Source: Tetrapyrgos nigripes
Taxonomy: Eukaryota; Basidiomycota; Agaricomycetes; Agaricales; Campanellaceae
NCBI GenBank assembly: GCA_013368315.1
Contig: JAACJM010000104.1
Location: 124,001 to 188,000 of the forward strand
Direction of reading: 5' to 3'
Length of the DNA: 64,000 nucleotides
Shown here piece by piece: positions 1 to 11,769 of this stretch (positions are counted from its first letter, which is position 1; every line of letters begins with the position of its first letter). The translations under genes and the position numbers were made by a program. Below the pieces are notes generated by a model. The model was not told the origin of the DNA and did no database searches. It saw only the letters and a list, made by a program, of their open reading frames with translations.

Positions 1-1480
1 TTACTTTCCGCTTTTCATCAATCCTATCATCGCCTCGAGCGCATTGCATCAAATAGCTCTCCTGTCAAGTTGCAGTAGCCATTAAGATATCCTGCTACTC
101 TGTTGACACACAGGTATAGCACGGATATGAATTCAAGCATAACAATTATGTACCGAAGATCACACACTTCCATCTGTAGTGACAATCTCCAGCATTTGAT
201 TCTGTATCATTCTACGCGATGGCTACGAGGTCACTATCATATTCTTTATATATTCTATGACCAGCTTCCCGCTGGTACATAGCCAAACCCCCATTCGAGC
301 GCATCATCGTCACTATCATCTGTCGTGTCAAGTAGTAAACTAGCAATGGCCATGGGTCTACTGCTGAACAAACGTGTAGTCCGGCTATCTTCATCGGCTT
401 TCGGTGTCTTATGTTTCTATGAAAGGTCTCGTTCAGTTTTGTCCGAATCAATTTGACAATTTCCCAATCAAACGGCCAATACATACAATCGCCAACGCTG
501 GAAGCCATCAAAAAACTTTTCAGCTCAAGCATACCGACAACGTCCACGACAATCATTTCCAAATATCCCATTTTACCCGCACCGAAGCCGAACCAAAAGC
601 CACCCAATCCACTCGTCACACACCTCTGTTCCCTGTATTCCCACTCCATTTATCCCCAAAAGCGTCGGACTAGCACCATCTGTATGCCCTCCAGCTCTAC
701 TCGCACTTGCACTAAAGGGCCAGCGGTGACGGACAATCACTCCCAAGTGTTGATGAAGTTGTGATGAAGGGCTCTTGAGGAGCACGATGTTGGGATCAAC
801 CAAGAACTTGACGAGGACTGATAAAGACATTGCTAGTAGCCGATTTACGAATAAAGGCCTGGTATATCCGATCGGAGCGTCCTTGACGAGTAGAGATGTA
901 TAAAGATATCCGCCCAACCACGGTAATACCCTAAGCACCAAATTTAGCAGAGCATTTTGGTGAGTTTCGGGGGGTAAAGATATACATATCAACGAGATGG
1001 AACGAGTTACTCCCGAAATGGATCCACTTTGAACCCGGCTGGAAAGATTGACGGTTACATTTGATGGCGATTTCGTCGTGGTAGAGAAGAAAGGAGGATT
1101 GCTGACATAATTCTCACTCTCTTGCTTTCTTCCGCCAACATCGAGTCCGAATGTCCTCTCCCTTTTGATGTGCGTCTTCCTTTCCTCTTCGCTTCTTCCT
1201 ATCTCGTTCCGTTGTCTCTCATCCACTTCCTCTCCCTCTTCCCTCATGCTCTTCAATCTCATCCTCCACTTTCCTACTCAGATTCGCATCAATAGGCAGT
1301 AAAAGGCCATCGAGGCTTCGCCCTCACTGAAGACGAAATCGCCAACAGAGGAACGGGTACATCCCACTGGGAACGATGCACGGGCTTTAAGGGTTGAGTC
1401 AATGGAGGAAGTTGGATGAGTATACCGAAGGGTGTGGGTGCGGGTGTGGATGGGGTGGGGTGGAGGCTGAGTACTGGGTT
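1..1480. other. No confident gene; long ORFs only
   Basis: No gene recognised. The minus strand has an open frame of 229 codons at 573-1262 (Arg/Glu-rich start, then a hydrophobic middle with a PWLGGYLYTSLL-like stretch) and another of 145 codons at 212-649. Neither shows a motif I can name and no intron joins them convincingly. They could be remnants of one degraded minus-strand gene. The first 13 bases of the window recur at about 46,500, followed by similar but not identical sequence, which hints at a dispersed repeat at the window edge. Confidence 0.3.
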
Positions 1481-1488
1481 CCAAAGCG

Positions 1489-3250
1489 ATGGCGGTGACC
1501 GGTACAGCTGTGACAGCTAAGAAAAAATCCACACCCTCTACTTCAGCTTCTGCCTCTGCCTCTGCCTCTCTACACCGAAAGCTGCTCCGTGCTTCTCAAA
1601 AGTTATCAGCGTCGCTGTCCTTGACGCCTAACCTCTCACTCCCACCAGAAGTCGGCCTCGTCTCATCCTCACCCACGACAATCCTCACCCTTCGCGACGA
1701 CGAGGCAGCAGGTCCAGGTAGTCGTGCCTACGTTGGCTCAGACGCAGGATCAGGGGAGGATAGATGGTACTGGTTCTGCGTCTGGATCCAAGGCGAAGGA
1801 TACAGCGTTGGATTCATCTACGGCGTCAACTCCAAATCACGTATCTACCACCAATACCAATGTCCCCACCACTAATTTCCAAGCCAACGTTAAATCTAAA
1901 ACCCGTCTACGACCCCATACTACCCCCAAAACCCGCCAAACGCGTCTCCCAAGACCCAAAGCCCCTCCAAAGAACATGTCTCCAGCGTTGGTCAAACAAC
2001 TTCCTCCGCCTTTCTCTCGCAAACCACTGGCTACACCAGTCTCTGCGACTTCGGGTGCTGCTTCTACGCCTGCTGTTACGAGTTTCAAAGACAGAGAAGC
2101 AGGGGGTTCTTCTAGGAACACAGTTGTTGGTATAAGTGGTAACTCGCGTTCTCAAACTTCACGAAAGACGAGGCAGCACAGTTGGCAGAATGGGGGCCTA
2201 TCGTTGGAGAGCTGGCTAGTTTGAAGGGACTAAGGATGGAGAGGGTGGAGAGGGAAATGGTGTTGACCATGTTGAGGTATGTCTATCTGTCTTTTGTTTC
2301 GGTTTGCTTTGTCCTCTTCTTCGATTCAAATCCTCTCTTTGCTTTGTTATTTCGTACTCGGTCTTGTTTCCTTCCTTCTTCTTTGCCTATCTTCCTCCTT
2401 CTCCCCTGCCTGTTCATAATGTGTTCTTTTCTTTGTTATTTAACCCTCGGTACTATTTCATACTCCGCCTCCCTTCTTACTTTCTTCCCTCCCATCGTCG
2501 TCATTTGTTTTTCGTCGATTTCTCTCCTTTTGCTCCTCTGCTTCCATTTCCTATTTCTATATTCACATCTTCGAGTTCGTCACGCTAACGATTTTTCTCT
2601 TCAGCACCCAACACCCAACCCCTCAGTCCTCATGTCCATCGCACTCCTACCCAACTCCGCCCTCGGCTCTCTTCTATGGCCTCATGCTCCGTCCAGCTGG
2701 ATATCTCTTGGCTCCCTACTCCCAGTTCCACTCGCCAAATACGATTTCGTATTATATAACACCAATTTGCGTGCAATCAGAAGGAGTACGAGTGGGATGG
2801 GTGGTGAGGGTGTAGCTGGTGCAGCTGTGAGTCCCTCGACTACAGATCCGAGTTTGAGCGCAACGATGGGTGGTGCAACGGGAGTTGGTACTGGGATGAC
2901 TGAGGGTATCGGGGAGACGATCGCGGCGGTCACGAAAGGCTCTAGTGGTGGTGGGTGATGGTTCTGCGAGCGGTACAATGTAGGGATGAGTGAAGGAGGT
3001 TGTGGAGATGTAGGAGGTTTTGGTCGGCAGCTACTGGTGTTAATGGCAACGCACCAACGACGACGATACATCATCCTTCGTCGTCAAACGGTTCTTCCCA
3101 TTCCATTCCCGCTATCATCTCCCCCGTTCTTGTCCAAGCCGGTGTGTGGCGGTCTACTGGGTCACCTACAATCCTTCGTGTTCGTGTTCGGAAGGGGAAG
3201 GAGGCAAGGGAAGGGAGGGGAAAAGGAATGAGCATCTACCGAATCCCGAT
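1489..3250 (+). pseudogene. Unrecognised, probably degraded Ser/Pro-rich gene
   Basis: A plus-strand series of open frames with coding-like composition. It begins at ATG 1489 (MAVTGTAVTAKKK, then a Ser-Ala run) and moves between frames at about 1,724-2,224. It continues as AEWGPIVGELASLKGLRMERVE near 2,180-2,270, followed by a pyrimidine-rich stretch (2,275-2,605) that may be an intron or non-coding. Open sequence resumes near 2,606-2,958 (a hydrophobic segment ending in AKYDFVLYNTNLRAIRR, then a Gly/Thr-rich tail) and near 3,080-3,230 (VLVQAGVWRSTGSP). No single frame links the parts, which suggests several frameshifts. I do not recognise the family. Confidence 0.3.
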
Positions 3251-4249
3251 ATAGAATAGCGAGCAGAGTATAGAGTCGACAGTGGTCTGTGGGGGTGGTT
3301 GCGCCCAAAGGCGTAGCAGACGATGAAATAAGAGATACGCAGCTCCGAGAATGTAACTCAACGCCCAAAGCCCCCTACTCAATGAATACCCAAATACCCA
3401 AAAACCTCTCGTTAACGCATTCTATTCCCACTGTTTCTCCACTCCTCCACCCTTCCTATTGCATTTGCCGTTTCCTTTGATGTTGGTAGTGTTGTAACTT
3501 CGAATAACCCGTCTACGCCGTCAAAGTTGAAGTGGAAATCGCGTTCCGATATCATGTCCCCATTCTCGTACTCGTACTTATGCTTATGCTTGCTAGTTCT
3601 TGTTCTTGTCTTTGACTAATCCAGTCGGAAGGGGAAGTGGTGAGAGGTTAGTAACATATTGTGTCGTCGTCCACCCAACTCTTGGCTTCGTGGGCGTTGT
3701 ATAGGCCTCGGTGGTGGTGGCCAGAGTCAAATTGCAGCCGACTGCGGAATCCCACGCATACGACGCCTACCGCCTCTTCATTCAAGTATATAAACGATAG
3801 CAATGTCAGTCTCAAGACGTTTGCTTGTATATACATAGTCTTCATAGGCAAATACAGGATTTCTAAACTGAGTTTTAGAGCTTGAAAGGACCGACGCGTA
3901 AATCCCGCCTGTTGGGGCACGGCTTCTCTCTTCTTTCGCTACCACCATCGTCTCCACAGCGGACATCGCGTGCACAAAATGCTCCGCAGAAACACCTTCA
4001 GATCAACCTTATCTCGTCCGGAAGGGTGGAAATTAGTAGGTCTATCATCATATGAACTTAAAGATACTGTTGATATGGTTCTAATTTCAGCCTCAGCTCT
4101 AAATCTGTCCAAGTTCTTCCACACATGTACCAAGTCATACGACGAGCTGGCGTGCTACGGCGAAATGATAGCGAAAGCGAACATCTTTCAAGGTTTGTGC
4201 CTCTTATTGTTCCATGCCATGTGAACTCTGCTAACCGGTTTCTATTTCC

Positions 4250-4627
4250 TTGCTTCTGAAAGATAGAATGTACAAGTTTAGGTTAAAAGCCAGCACAAGT
4301 GCGAATTTTCCCTTCCTTGGCTTCCAACTTCCTCTCTTCTTGTTCTACAAGGTCATGACCGATGCAGTAATGGTCACGACACTCGGAGAAGATGAGAAAT
4401 TGACCTTGGGAAAAATGGGAAGGAACGTCCAATTGGTACGTGGTAGCACAGTTTCTGTCTCCCTAGTATTGTTACTGACTGTGGATTATCCTTGCAGAGA
4501 CTGACACCAACTACTCCCTGCGGCTCATCTCTCTCGAGGACGACCCAAGTCTTCGTATCTCAACCTTGAGGATGTGGTTCTTAGGCCTCGGACTAGCATG
4601 CTTCGGTGCAGTACTCGGACAAATCTT
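4250..4627 (+). pseudogene. Oligopeptide transporter (OPT) N-terminal fragment
   Basis: The exon at about 4,499-4,627 encodes TDTNYSLRLISLEDDPSLR followed by TLRMWFLGLGLACFGAVLGQ. This is the cytosolic lead-in and first membrane helix typical of fungal small-oligopeptide/OPT transporters, which import peptides with protons across the plasma membrane. A GTACGT...TTGCAG intron (about 4,437-4,498) separates it from an upstream stretch at 4,260-4,436, but the phase across that intron does not fit cleanly. After a GT donor at 4,628 the remaining dozen or so helices are absent. The sequence runs into a telomere-like repeat at 4,660 and then non-coding DNA. This is a truncated copy, not a working transporter. 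Confidence 0.6.
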
Positions 4628-4659
4628 CGTGAGTATATCCTTGTGGCGCTTCATATGAC

Positions 4660-4674
4660 TTAGGGTTAGGGTTA
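4660..4674 (+). repeat. Telomere-like TTAGGG motif
   Basis: The sequence reads TTAGGGTTAGGGTTA, two and a half copies of the common fungal telomere repeat, 33 bases after the point where the OPT coding sequence stops. It could be chance or a scar of break repair. Confidence 0.5.
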
Positions 4675-5384
4675 TATATACATAGTGTATCGTCAGTCTG
4701 GTTCTCGAGACTAGGTTAGGGTGGGTGAGTCGATGCGAGCGAAGCGAGCAGCGACGGGAGTAAGACCTATACATCTTTTCTCCCAAACGTAGCCGTATTT
4801 CAGGAGTGTTGGAAGGAGACTTTTGTTATACCACGTAGCAGGTTTACCAGACATTGTCCGCTTGCATAAGAGAGTAAGGAGTTAGCATGGTACATGGCGC
4901 CAATGAAGCACCGAGGCGAAAACGTTTGATCTCAACACAACCAAACAAACGTGTCTCTCTCTTAACACTCATGTGGAATCGATAGACTAGGAAAGTCCTA
5001 CTCTCTCCCCAGTGCAAAGTCTTCCCTTACAACTCTCGGAGGTCATTGCACCATTTCCTGTTTCTCTCTGCCCACCGAAATCCATACCACGTATCCGAAG
5101 ATTCAAAATAACCGGGGCGACTTCCAGTCTTACAGTGACAGGATCATGCGTCTTTTGGTGGAGAAAGAACTGAACCATTTACCAGTGGTGAAGAAGATGG
5201 TGACCACGCCTACGGGATCGTGTTTGAGGGGAAGATACGTAGGCTGTCGATTTTGAGGGTGGGGGAGGTGAGTGGTTGAGATGTTTCATGTTGAGGTCTT
5301 TTTTTGGCTAACGGGTTGAGCAGGGTCTCAGGATCATCCAGAGGGCTAAGTAGTAGCGTAGCCGTCTTTCCTTCCATCTTCCTT

Positions 5385-7061
5385 TCCTCCAGAACCCAGT
5401 CATCTGCTCCCGTCCTTCTTCCATCAAGCTTCTCAATGCTCGTCACTCTGGTTCCTCTACCGCGCTCGCAACCTCTCTTCTGCCCATCATCCCTACTACT
5501 CAATGACCACCCCACCCAACCGATCATAGTGGACACTCGGAAAAATCATCCATGGGGTCACATCGTTCTTCGGATCTTCGCTAACGAGCTTTGTACAAAG
5601 GCAGAAGGTGGCGAAGGCTTGGATATCCAGGTTTTCATTGCGGTTACACGTGCGCATATCAAGTTGAGTGAGTTGTATGAGACTGTGAGGAGAGGGGACA
5701 TCGACATGGATGGGAAGGTTGTGACGAAGAGTTGCCCGGTGAAGAGGGAGGATGGGAGTGTGAATGAGAGTATTGAACGTTGAGATTGCGGCGAGTAACG
5801 CGGCAGTAGAGCCCGTTTGGTAGGGATGTGAGTGGTCCATTTTTATCTTCGTCGTTGCTTGCTGACCTGTAACTCTTTCAACTGTTCTCCTTCATCACTT
5901 TTCACTCATTCTTGTCTCTTTAACCCTCTGCAGTTCCGAAACCCTCCTTCGTCAATCCTCTTCGATGACACTGGTGTAATGTACCCCGAACTCATCACAC
6001 GACCCCATATCAAAACCTTCCTTCCCCCAATCGGTAAAACTTTACCGTCTACATGTTCGGTGACCTCACTTTCCTCTTTCCTTCTTCACCTGACGTACAC
6101 GTTACTCTCCGAGTCCACGACGAATGTAATGGATCTAATGTACTTAGGAGTGATTCTGTACATCCAAACCGTACTTGTTGTATGCAATTGAAGAGTGTAT
6201 TCAGACGGCGCAGGGCGTGCAGGCGGATATGGGACGAGGAGGGGGTTTGGGGTGGTTGTATGCTTCTGAAAAGAAGAGATGGCGTTGGGAGAGGTGGTGT
6301 GTAACCTGAGGAAGAGGGAAGAGGGTTCGGCAGATGGGTATTTTGCGAGTACGGAGATTATTGCGGGTGTTAAGGATATGAGGTCAGTACCACTTCACTG
6401 ATCTCTTAACGATGTCTCTTTATCCGTTTTCACGTTATAGATTCCAAGCCCCCACGCCAGACGCCTTACACTGGCTCGGTATCGACATCAACGGTCGCAG
6501 ATCTGTAGGTGCAGAAGGGATAATATGGTGTCAATGAGTGATATGAAGTATGATACGGTGGTGGGAAGTGGGATGGACGTTGGGAGGACGTATGAATGGC
6601 CTGGTGAGTCCTCCGTTCGTCTAATTTTAGGTTGGTTCCTACGTTTCTTTTCTCTTTGTTTTTTGCCCTTCTCAGTTCTTTCTTCTCCAGTCCTATCTTT
6701 ATCTTTTTGACTTCATACGTTTTCTATTCAATGCATCATCTCTCGTTCTCATTCTCATTCTCCGATCGTTTGGCTTTGGTTGGATCTTTCTTTTCGTTGT
6801 TTCGCATTTACATTTATTTCACTTGCTACTCGTTTTATACTTATTCTTTCGTGCATATACATACTCTTTTTTTTACTACTTTTGCGGTGCATATACTGAC
6901 TCATTCCCTCACACACAGGCCATCTCATCCCACCCGACTCCTGCGCTGAAATCGACGCCAAGATCGCCAGTTGATATTTCTCTACTCGGAAAGACGGAAA
7001 GGAACTCACGCCGGAGGAGTTGCAGAAGACGGTTGGGGATGGTTACATATGCGTGTACTAA
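5385..7061 (+). pseudogene. URC1: GTP cyclohydrolase II-like (URC1-type) pseudogene
   Basis: Pieces of a fungal GTP cyclohydrolase II-related protein (the URC1 family of uracil catabolism) occur in correct order in different frames. They are NPVICSRPSSIKL (about 5,396), HPWGHIVLRIFANEL (5,548), TRAHIKLSELYETV (5,650), DDTGVMYPELITRP (5,965), VTLRVHDECNGSNV (6,100), KPYLLYAIEECIQTAQ (6,160-6,210), GYFASTEIIAGVKDMR (6,335), PDALHWLGIDINGR (6,460), MSDMKYDTVVGSGM (6,530) and HLIPPDSCAEIDAKIA (6,920). At least four frameshifts (near 5,778, 6,030, 6,160, 6,290) and in-frame stops (near 5,820 and 6,973) break it. Introns at about 5,827-5,932, 6,382-6,440 and 6,603-6,919 are still recognisable. The family Cys-rich ICTCRPYL region is also altered. 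The gene is dead, but the family assignment is good. Confidence 0.75.
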
Positions 7062-7439
7062 GAATAAGAATAATTCATTTCGGGCTAAGTACTGTGCAAC
7101 CGTGTAAATACTGACCTTGATGATTGACGGAGACTTTTGACGGGGTTCAACGTTCAACGTCGGTGGTTGACAATTGTAAATGGTGTTTTGGTGGCGAGGG
7201 ATTGAGCCAAGTCACAACATTGAGGCGTTGAGCTTCGATCTTCAGTGATATCTGAGAATAACCTATGTTGTCTTCTGTCGGGAGACCAGCGCTGTTCGTG
7301 CTTGCTTCGATCGGTTGAATATAGCCTCGGAATCAATCTTTCTCAACTTGTACACAACGATCCTGTTTTTATCAGCGGTTATAACGCTGCAATGGACCTT
7401 GTCTATATGTAGTTCCGCTGTCATTATGATCAATAATGA

Positions 7440-8165
7440 CAGTGGGTATATATGTAGGATAGTGGAGAAAAGGGGGTTCTATGAGCATTTGATTGCGAGT
7501 CTGTTGGAGAAAAATATGAGTTTGGTAGCGATCTCAAACAAATTACCACGTACCCGAATGGTTTTGGGGGGCGTCCGAAAGCTCTTCAGAAACACTACAT
7601 TCTGGTGTGCTGACCTCGAGAATCGGAGAAGAAACAGTGGTTCTATGGACTTTTAGTGCGAGTGTGTTTGAAAACAGTGAGTTTGGTAGCTATCTCGGAC
7701 AAATTGTCACCTACCTGGATGGTTGAAGTGGCGTCCCAAATATCCTTAGGAGGGATACCCATATCGAAAAAACAGGGCGTCGGGATAACTCGGGGATGAT
7801 TTCAATCGATGCATAGGAGCGAAGAACGTAGGAATAGAGCTGGCTAGGGAGTTCTGAGAAGGTGGGAAGGCGGTACAGGTTGAAGTAGGTGAGGAGGTGA
7901 GGTGGAAAGAGGTCGACGAGAAATTGATGCAAATGGACGATGTCGGGATGCTAGAAAATCGTCTCGACGAGGAGAACACGGATATAAAGGAATTAGGACG
8001 TACCGAGGTCTCGTTCAAAAGTTATGGGCATTTCAAGATACCCAAAGAGCGAAACATAGCCCTATCGTCCGCGAACGGAGGCGGACGCCTTCAAAACCTT
8101 CGCCATCGTGTAGAGAGGGTTCAGAAACCCAGGAATCGAGTCCGGGTTCATAGAAAAAGGACCAG
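7440..8165. repeat. Degenerate direct repeats, family R1
   Basis: Two direct repeats (about 7,495-7,600 and 7,665-7,765) share GAGTTTGGTAGC, a CAAATT.ACC core and a GGCGTCC.AA core. A further block at 8,060-8,150 (CGCCTTCAAAACCTTCGCC then GAATCGAGTCCGGGTT) matches the better preserved copies at 11,870-12,065 and 12,320-12,520. No gene is seen; the short ORFs here are incidental. Confidence 0.5.
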
Positions 8166-8236
8166 AAATGGTTGAGATTTCGTAAAAAAAGGTGTTGTTG
8201 TCATCTCAAACACCAAGTTCAAGGTGCTGCTACACC

Positions 8237-8289
8237 TGTACATTGAAGCCAATTCAATGTACATCACATGTAACACCTAGTTACATGTG
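8237..8289. repeat. Twin perfect hairpins
   Basis: Two adjacent perfect inverted repeats. The first has 11-base arms TGTACATTGAA/TTCAATGTACA with loop GCCAA (8,237-8,263). The second has 10-base arms CACATGTAAC/GTTACATGTG with loop ACCTA (8,265-8,289). Both loops are five bases. Confidence 0.8.
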
Positions 8290-8370
8290 GTGGGAGGTGC
8301 AGGAGGAAGAGGGATGTTGTAGGTAGTCTTGGTGGTGGTGGTAGAAGAACAAGGTACATAACAAATAAGT

Positions 8371-8388
8371 CATGTATGTACATACATG
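8371..8388. repeat. Perfect 18-bp palindrome
   Basis: CATGTATGTACATACATG is its own reverse complement. It lies between the twin hairpins and the start of the GACGCT palindrome array. Confidence 0.8.
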
Positions 8389-8409
8389 ATGCAACACTTT
8401 AGTCGTCAC

Positions 8410-9165
8410 ATTCAGAATGCGACGCTTAAAGCGTCCAAATATTTTTGTAGTTACCAATAAATGTACAACTTGAAAGAAATTTAGGCAAAAAAGAAAAGGT
8501 AACTCCTGACGCTCAAGTCGGAGACTGACGACTTGAGCGTCAGAACCAGATTCTTGGGTCTGACACTCAAGTCAGAGACTGACGCTTTGAGCGTCAGAAC
8601 CAGATGCGAGAGTCTGACGCTCAAAGTGTCCGCGTCAGGACCAGATTCTCGGGTCTGACACTCGAGTCAGAGACTGACGACTTGAGCGTCAGAACCAGAT
8701 GCGAGAGTCTGACGCTCAAAGTGTCCGCGTCAGGACCAGATTCTCGGGTCTGACACTCGAGTCAGAGACTGACGCTTGAGCGTCAGAACCAGATTCTCGG
8801 GTCTGACACCCAAGTCAGAGACTGACGCTTTGAGCGTCAGAACCAGATGCGAGAGTCTGACGCTCAAAGCGTCCCCGTCAGGACTAGATTCTCGGGTCTG
8901 ATACTCGAGTCAGAGACTGACGCTCAAAGCGTCCGCGTCAGGACCAGATTCTCGGGTCTGACACCCAAGTCAGAGACTGACGCTTGGAGCGTCAGAACCA
9001 GATGCGAGAGTCTGACGCTCAAAGCGTCCGCGTCAGGACTAGATTCTCGGGTCTGATACTCGAGTCAGAGACTGACGCTTTGAGCGTCAGAACCAGATGC
9101 GAGAGTCTGACACTCAAAGCGTCAGGTCCAGATTCTCGGGTCTGACACCCAACTTCAAGTCAGAG
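8410..9165. repeat. GACGCT palindrome array A (tandem, about 95-bp unit)
   Basis: Tandem array in which each unit combines GACTGACGCTTTGAGCGTCA, a spacer AGAACCAGATGCGAGAGT, GACGCTCAAAG(T/C)GTC, and a GGACCAGATTCTCGGGTCTG spacer followed by GACACTCGAGTCA. The core GACGCT-TTG/CAA-AGCGTC is a near-perfect 15-base palindrome present in both orientations. About seven units are visible with few substitutions. Open frames here (for example at 8,847-9,056) simply translate the repeat and are not genes. Confidence 0.9.
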
Positions 9166-10805
9166 AAGTGATATTGAACATGCAGTATATGCATCTTGCC
9201 TTACTAAATGCACCTTGCTTGACTTTTAGAACCATTGGTATATATTCAGAAACCCCTTTACTGGCGCTTCATAACGCACTACTAACTATCGAAAACGAAT
9301 TAGAGTTGAAGAAGATATTGACAAAACAATGTACTCATCTGAAATTCCAAGGAAACTTCATAGTAGTCGAACGCGCTGAATACCATGAAGAAAACAACAA
9401 ACAATATATAAAATACCCCAGAGTACTATACCGAGTGTGCTCACTACAGTAGTAATATTTCGACTTGGAAGTATTAATAATACTATTAAGACCATTCACG
9501 CGCCTACTCATGTGACCGCTTGAAGTTGTCATTAACTCTTCAACTTACGCGTCCAAGTCTCCAAACGCGATCACCCTCCTGAGGCCACTTCTCTAGCTCT
9601 AGGCGATCTCTCCGTCCCTGGAGGTGTCCTAGCAAATTTCAGTGTGCTTCAGGAGGTTTTTATTCGCATTTTTGGGGCTTTTTTGCCTACTTTCACATCC
9701 TACTATGTTCTCCATCTATTTCTATGCTTCCGGAGTCGTTTCTGGGGTTATTCAACCCTCCGAATACGATTAAAACACTCCCTGGGCCTGTGCCGTCTGC
9801 CACATCGTCATTATCCCTTTTGCACAACTTCCACCACGGGTACGCATTTTCTCCTCATTTTCTTTCTTTTCTCTGCTTATTCTAACGTTTTTAGACCCTC
9901 CAACTCCATCCCCACCCTCGTTAATACCCTCCGACTTCGCGTTCTCGCGATATCACCATCCTCTCCTCCTCCTCCTCACTAACTTCACAACTCCTCGCCC
10001 CCTGGTCCACCATACGTCACCAAGGATTCGATTCCAGGGTTATTTAACCCTCCGAACACGATGGGATGGGTTTTTAGACCGTCGGACTGCATCCAGCATG
10101 AACGACTTCGTCGTCGTTCACACTATATCTGCTATAAATTACTATTGATGTAAGTAAGTACAATAAATTTATAACTTGAAGCCTTCATTCGAGCACGACG
10201 CGCAAGTTGTTGCTGGCTGTATCTACAGAATACCGTCGTTCGTCAAGTCTGTGTCTGTTCACATTGATAATTATGACGCTCAGGTCATCGCTCTATTTAG
10301 ACACACAACCTGAATATCCCCATTTCTTTTTTCACTCTCTTTCACTCTCTGTCTATTTCTAAACTTACAGTCTGTATTCCAGCACGACGTCCAAGTTGTT
10401 GCTGGTTGTAGCTAGTAGTCGGCAAGTACTTTTCTTGAAGCTCAAAGCGTCGAGTAAAGTACTTGATCTTACTAGCATGCATCTAGCATCCAGCGTGAAT
10501 GACTTAGTCGTTCATGCTGTATCTAGGGTTCTAAAACAAATTGTATCTACATATAATTTGTGACGACTTAGTCGTCAGCCCGGTTGTGAATATATTCTCC
10601 AATGTGCTCCTACATACAACGCGTACCAACCAAGTCGGCACGAATTGTATGTGGAGGCTGCCTGGAGTATGGTCGACCTGTAAATATACCTATGCCACAA
10701 TATCACGTCGTGTGTGTAAGAGCATGCACCATCTCACATTAGTACATGGAACTCGTACCGACGACCAAGTCGGCACAGTCTCAGAGTGGAGTTCTGATGC
10801 TCAAA
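9166..10805. other. Non-genic stretch with diverged repeats and palindromes
   Basis: No gene recognised. It contains two direct repeats around GGTTATT.AACCCTCCGAA (about 9,745 and 10,038), each near a TTTTTAGACC block (9,889 and 10,070). Palindrome-bearing words include GAATGACTTAGTCGTTCATG (about 10,497), TGACGACTTAGTCGTCA (10,560) and related AGCACGACG.CAAGTTGTTGCTGG copies (10,193 and 10,382). The themes resemble the flanking arrays but the words differ. Confidence 0.5.
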
Positions 10806-11490
10806 GCGTCATGAACTTGACACTCCCCTCAAAGTATCTATAAATTTGTGTATACATGTATTACTACTATGTCTTGTAAATACAATTAATTCTACTTTGT
10901 AAAATAAGACACTGATATCCGAATGCTCAAAGCGTCCGGATGTGCACAGACCACCCAAACGCTTTTGGGCATCCAGATGTGCACGGACCACACGAACGCT
11001 TTGGGCGTCTTACTTGGTCCGTGGACTGCAGCACCTGGACGCCCAAAGCATTCACGGACACTTTGAGCGTCCAGATGTGCGGACCAAGCAAACGGTCCGT
11101 GCACAGGACATCTGAACGCCCAAAGCGTTCACTAATGCTTTGGGCGTACAGATGTGCAAGGACCAACCAAACACTTTGGCGTTCTGAGTTGGTCCGTGCA
11201 CAGGAAACATCCACACCACATTTGTACACCCAAAGCGTTCACGGACGTTTTGGGCGTACAGATGTGCACAGACCAAGCAAACGCTTTGAGCGTACAGATG
11301 TGCACGGACCAACCAAATGCTTTGGGCGTTCTGGGTTGGTCCGTGCACAGGAAACACCCACACCGCATCTGTATGCCCAAAGCGTTCATGGACGCTTTGA
11401 GCGTACAGATGTGCACGGACCAACCAAACGCTTTGGGCGTTCTGGGTTGGTCCGTGCACAGGAAACACCCACACCGCATCTGTAACTGTA
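10806..11490. repeat. GACGCT palindrome array B (GGACCAA hairpin type)
   Basis: Starts with a unique-looking lead (CATGAACTTGACACTCCCCT, then an AT-rich stretch) that recurs at about 19,003. It continues as repeats of ACGCTTTGGGCGT/ACGCCCAAAGCGT with TGTGCACGGACCAA spacers. Several units fold as hairpins: GTGCACGGACCAACC pairs with GGTTGGTCCGTGCAC across a loop that itself contains ACGCTTTGGGCGT (about 11,412-11,460; another at about 11,300-11,350). ORFs on both strands repeat words such as AFAWSVHI and are by-products of the array. Confidence 0.85.
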
Positions 11491-11769
11491 TGCCTGCACG
11501 GTTTCCCCCAACGTCAGCAACGCATTCGGAATCCATTTCCGACTCCTCCAGTTTGTGACCTCAAGCGTTTGAGGAAAAAGTTTGGGGTGAAGCTTATAGA
11601 AGGGAATTTCAGCGGAAGGAAGCCCACGAAAAGATGTTGAGTCCCAAATAGGAAGGTTGATACCATTGCGTTCCGATTGCCTATTTTTGACTCAAAAAAA
11701 TTCCGGCTTCTTTAGTAGCCGGTCCGAGGCTCAAGGGGTTAATCCAACAGGACATGGCTTTTGGTTTTG

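Noticed and set aside
8847..9056. ORF encoding repeated SDAQSV/RTRFSGL peptides
   Set aside because: It is a translation of the tandem palindrome array; other frames and the opposite strand give equally regular peptides.
8508..9160. CRISPR-like array
   Set aside because: Spacers are themselves repeated, the genome is eukaryotic, and no cas genes occur.
10940..11558. Long overlapping ORFs on both strands (up to 181 codons)
   Set aside because: They arise because the array B unit length keeps frame; codons follow the repeat, not a protein family.
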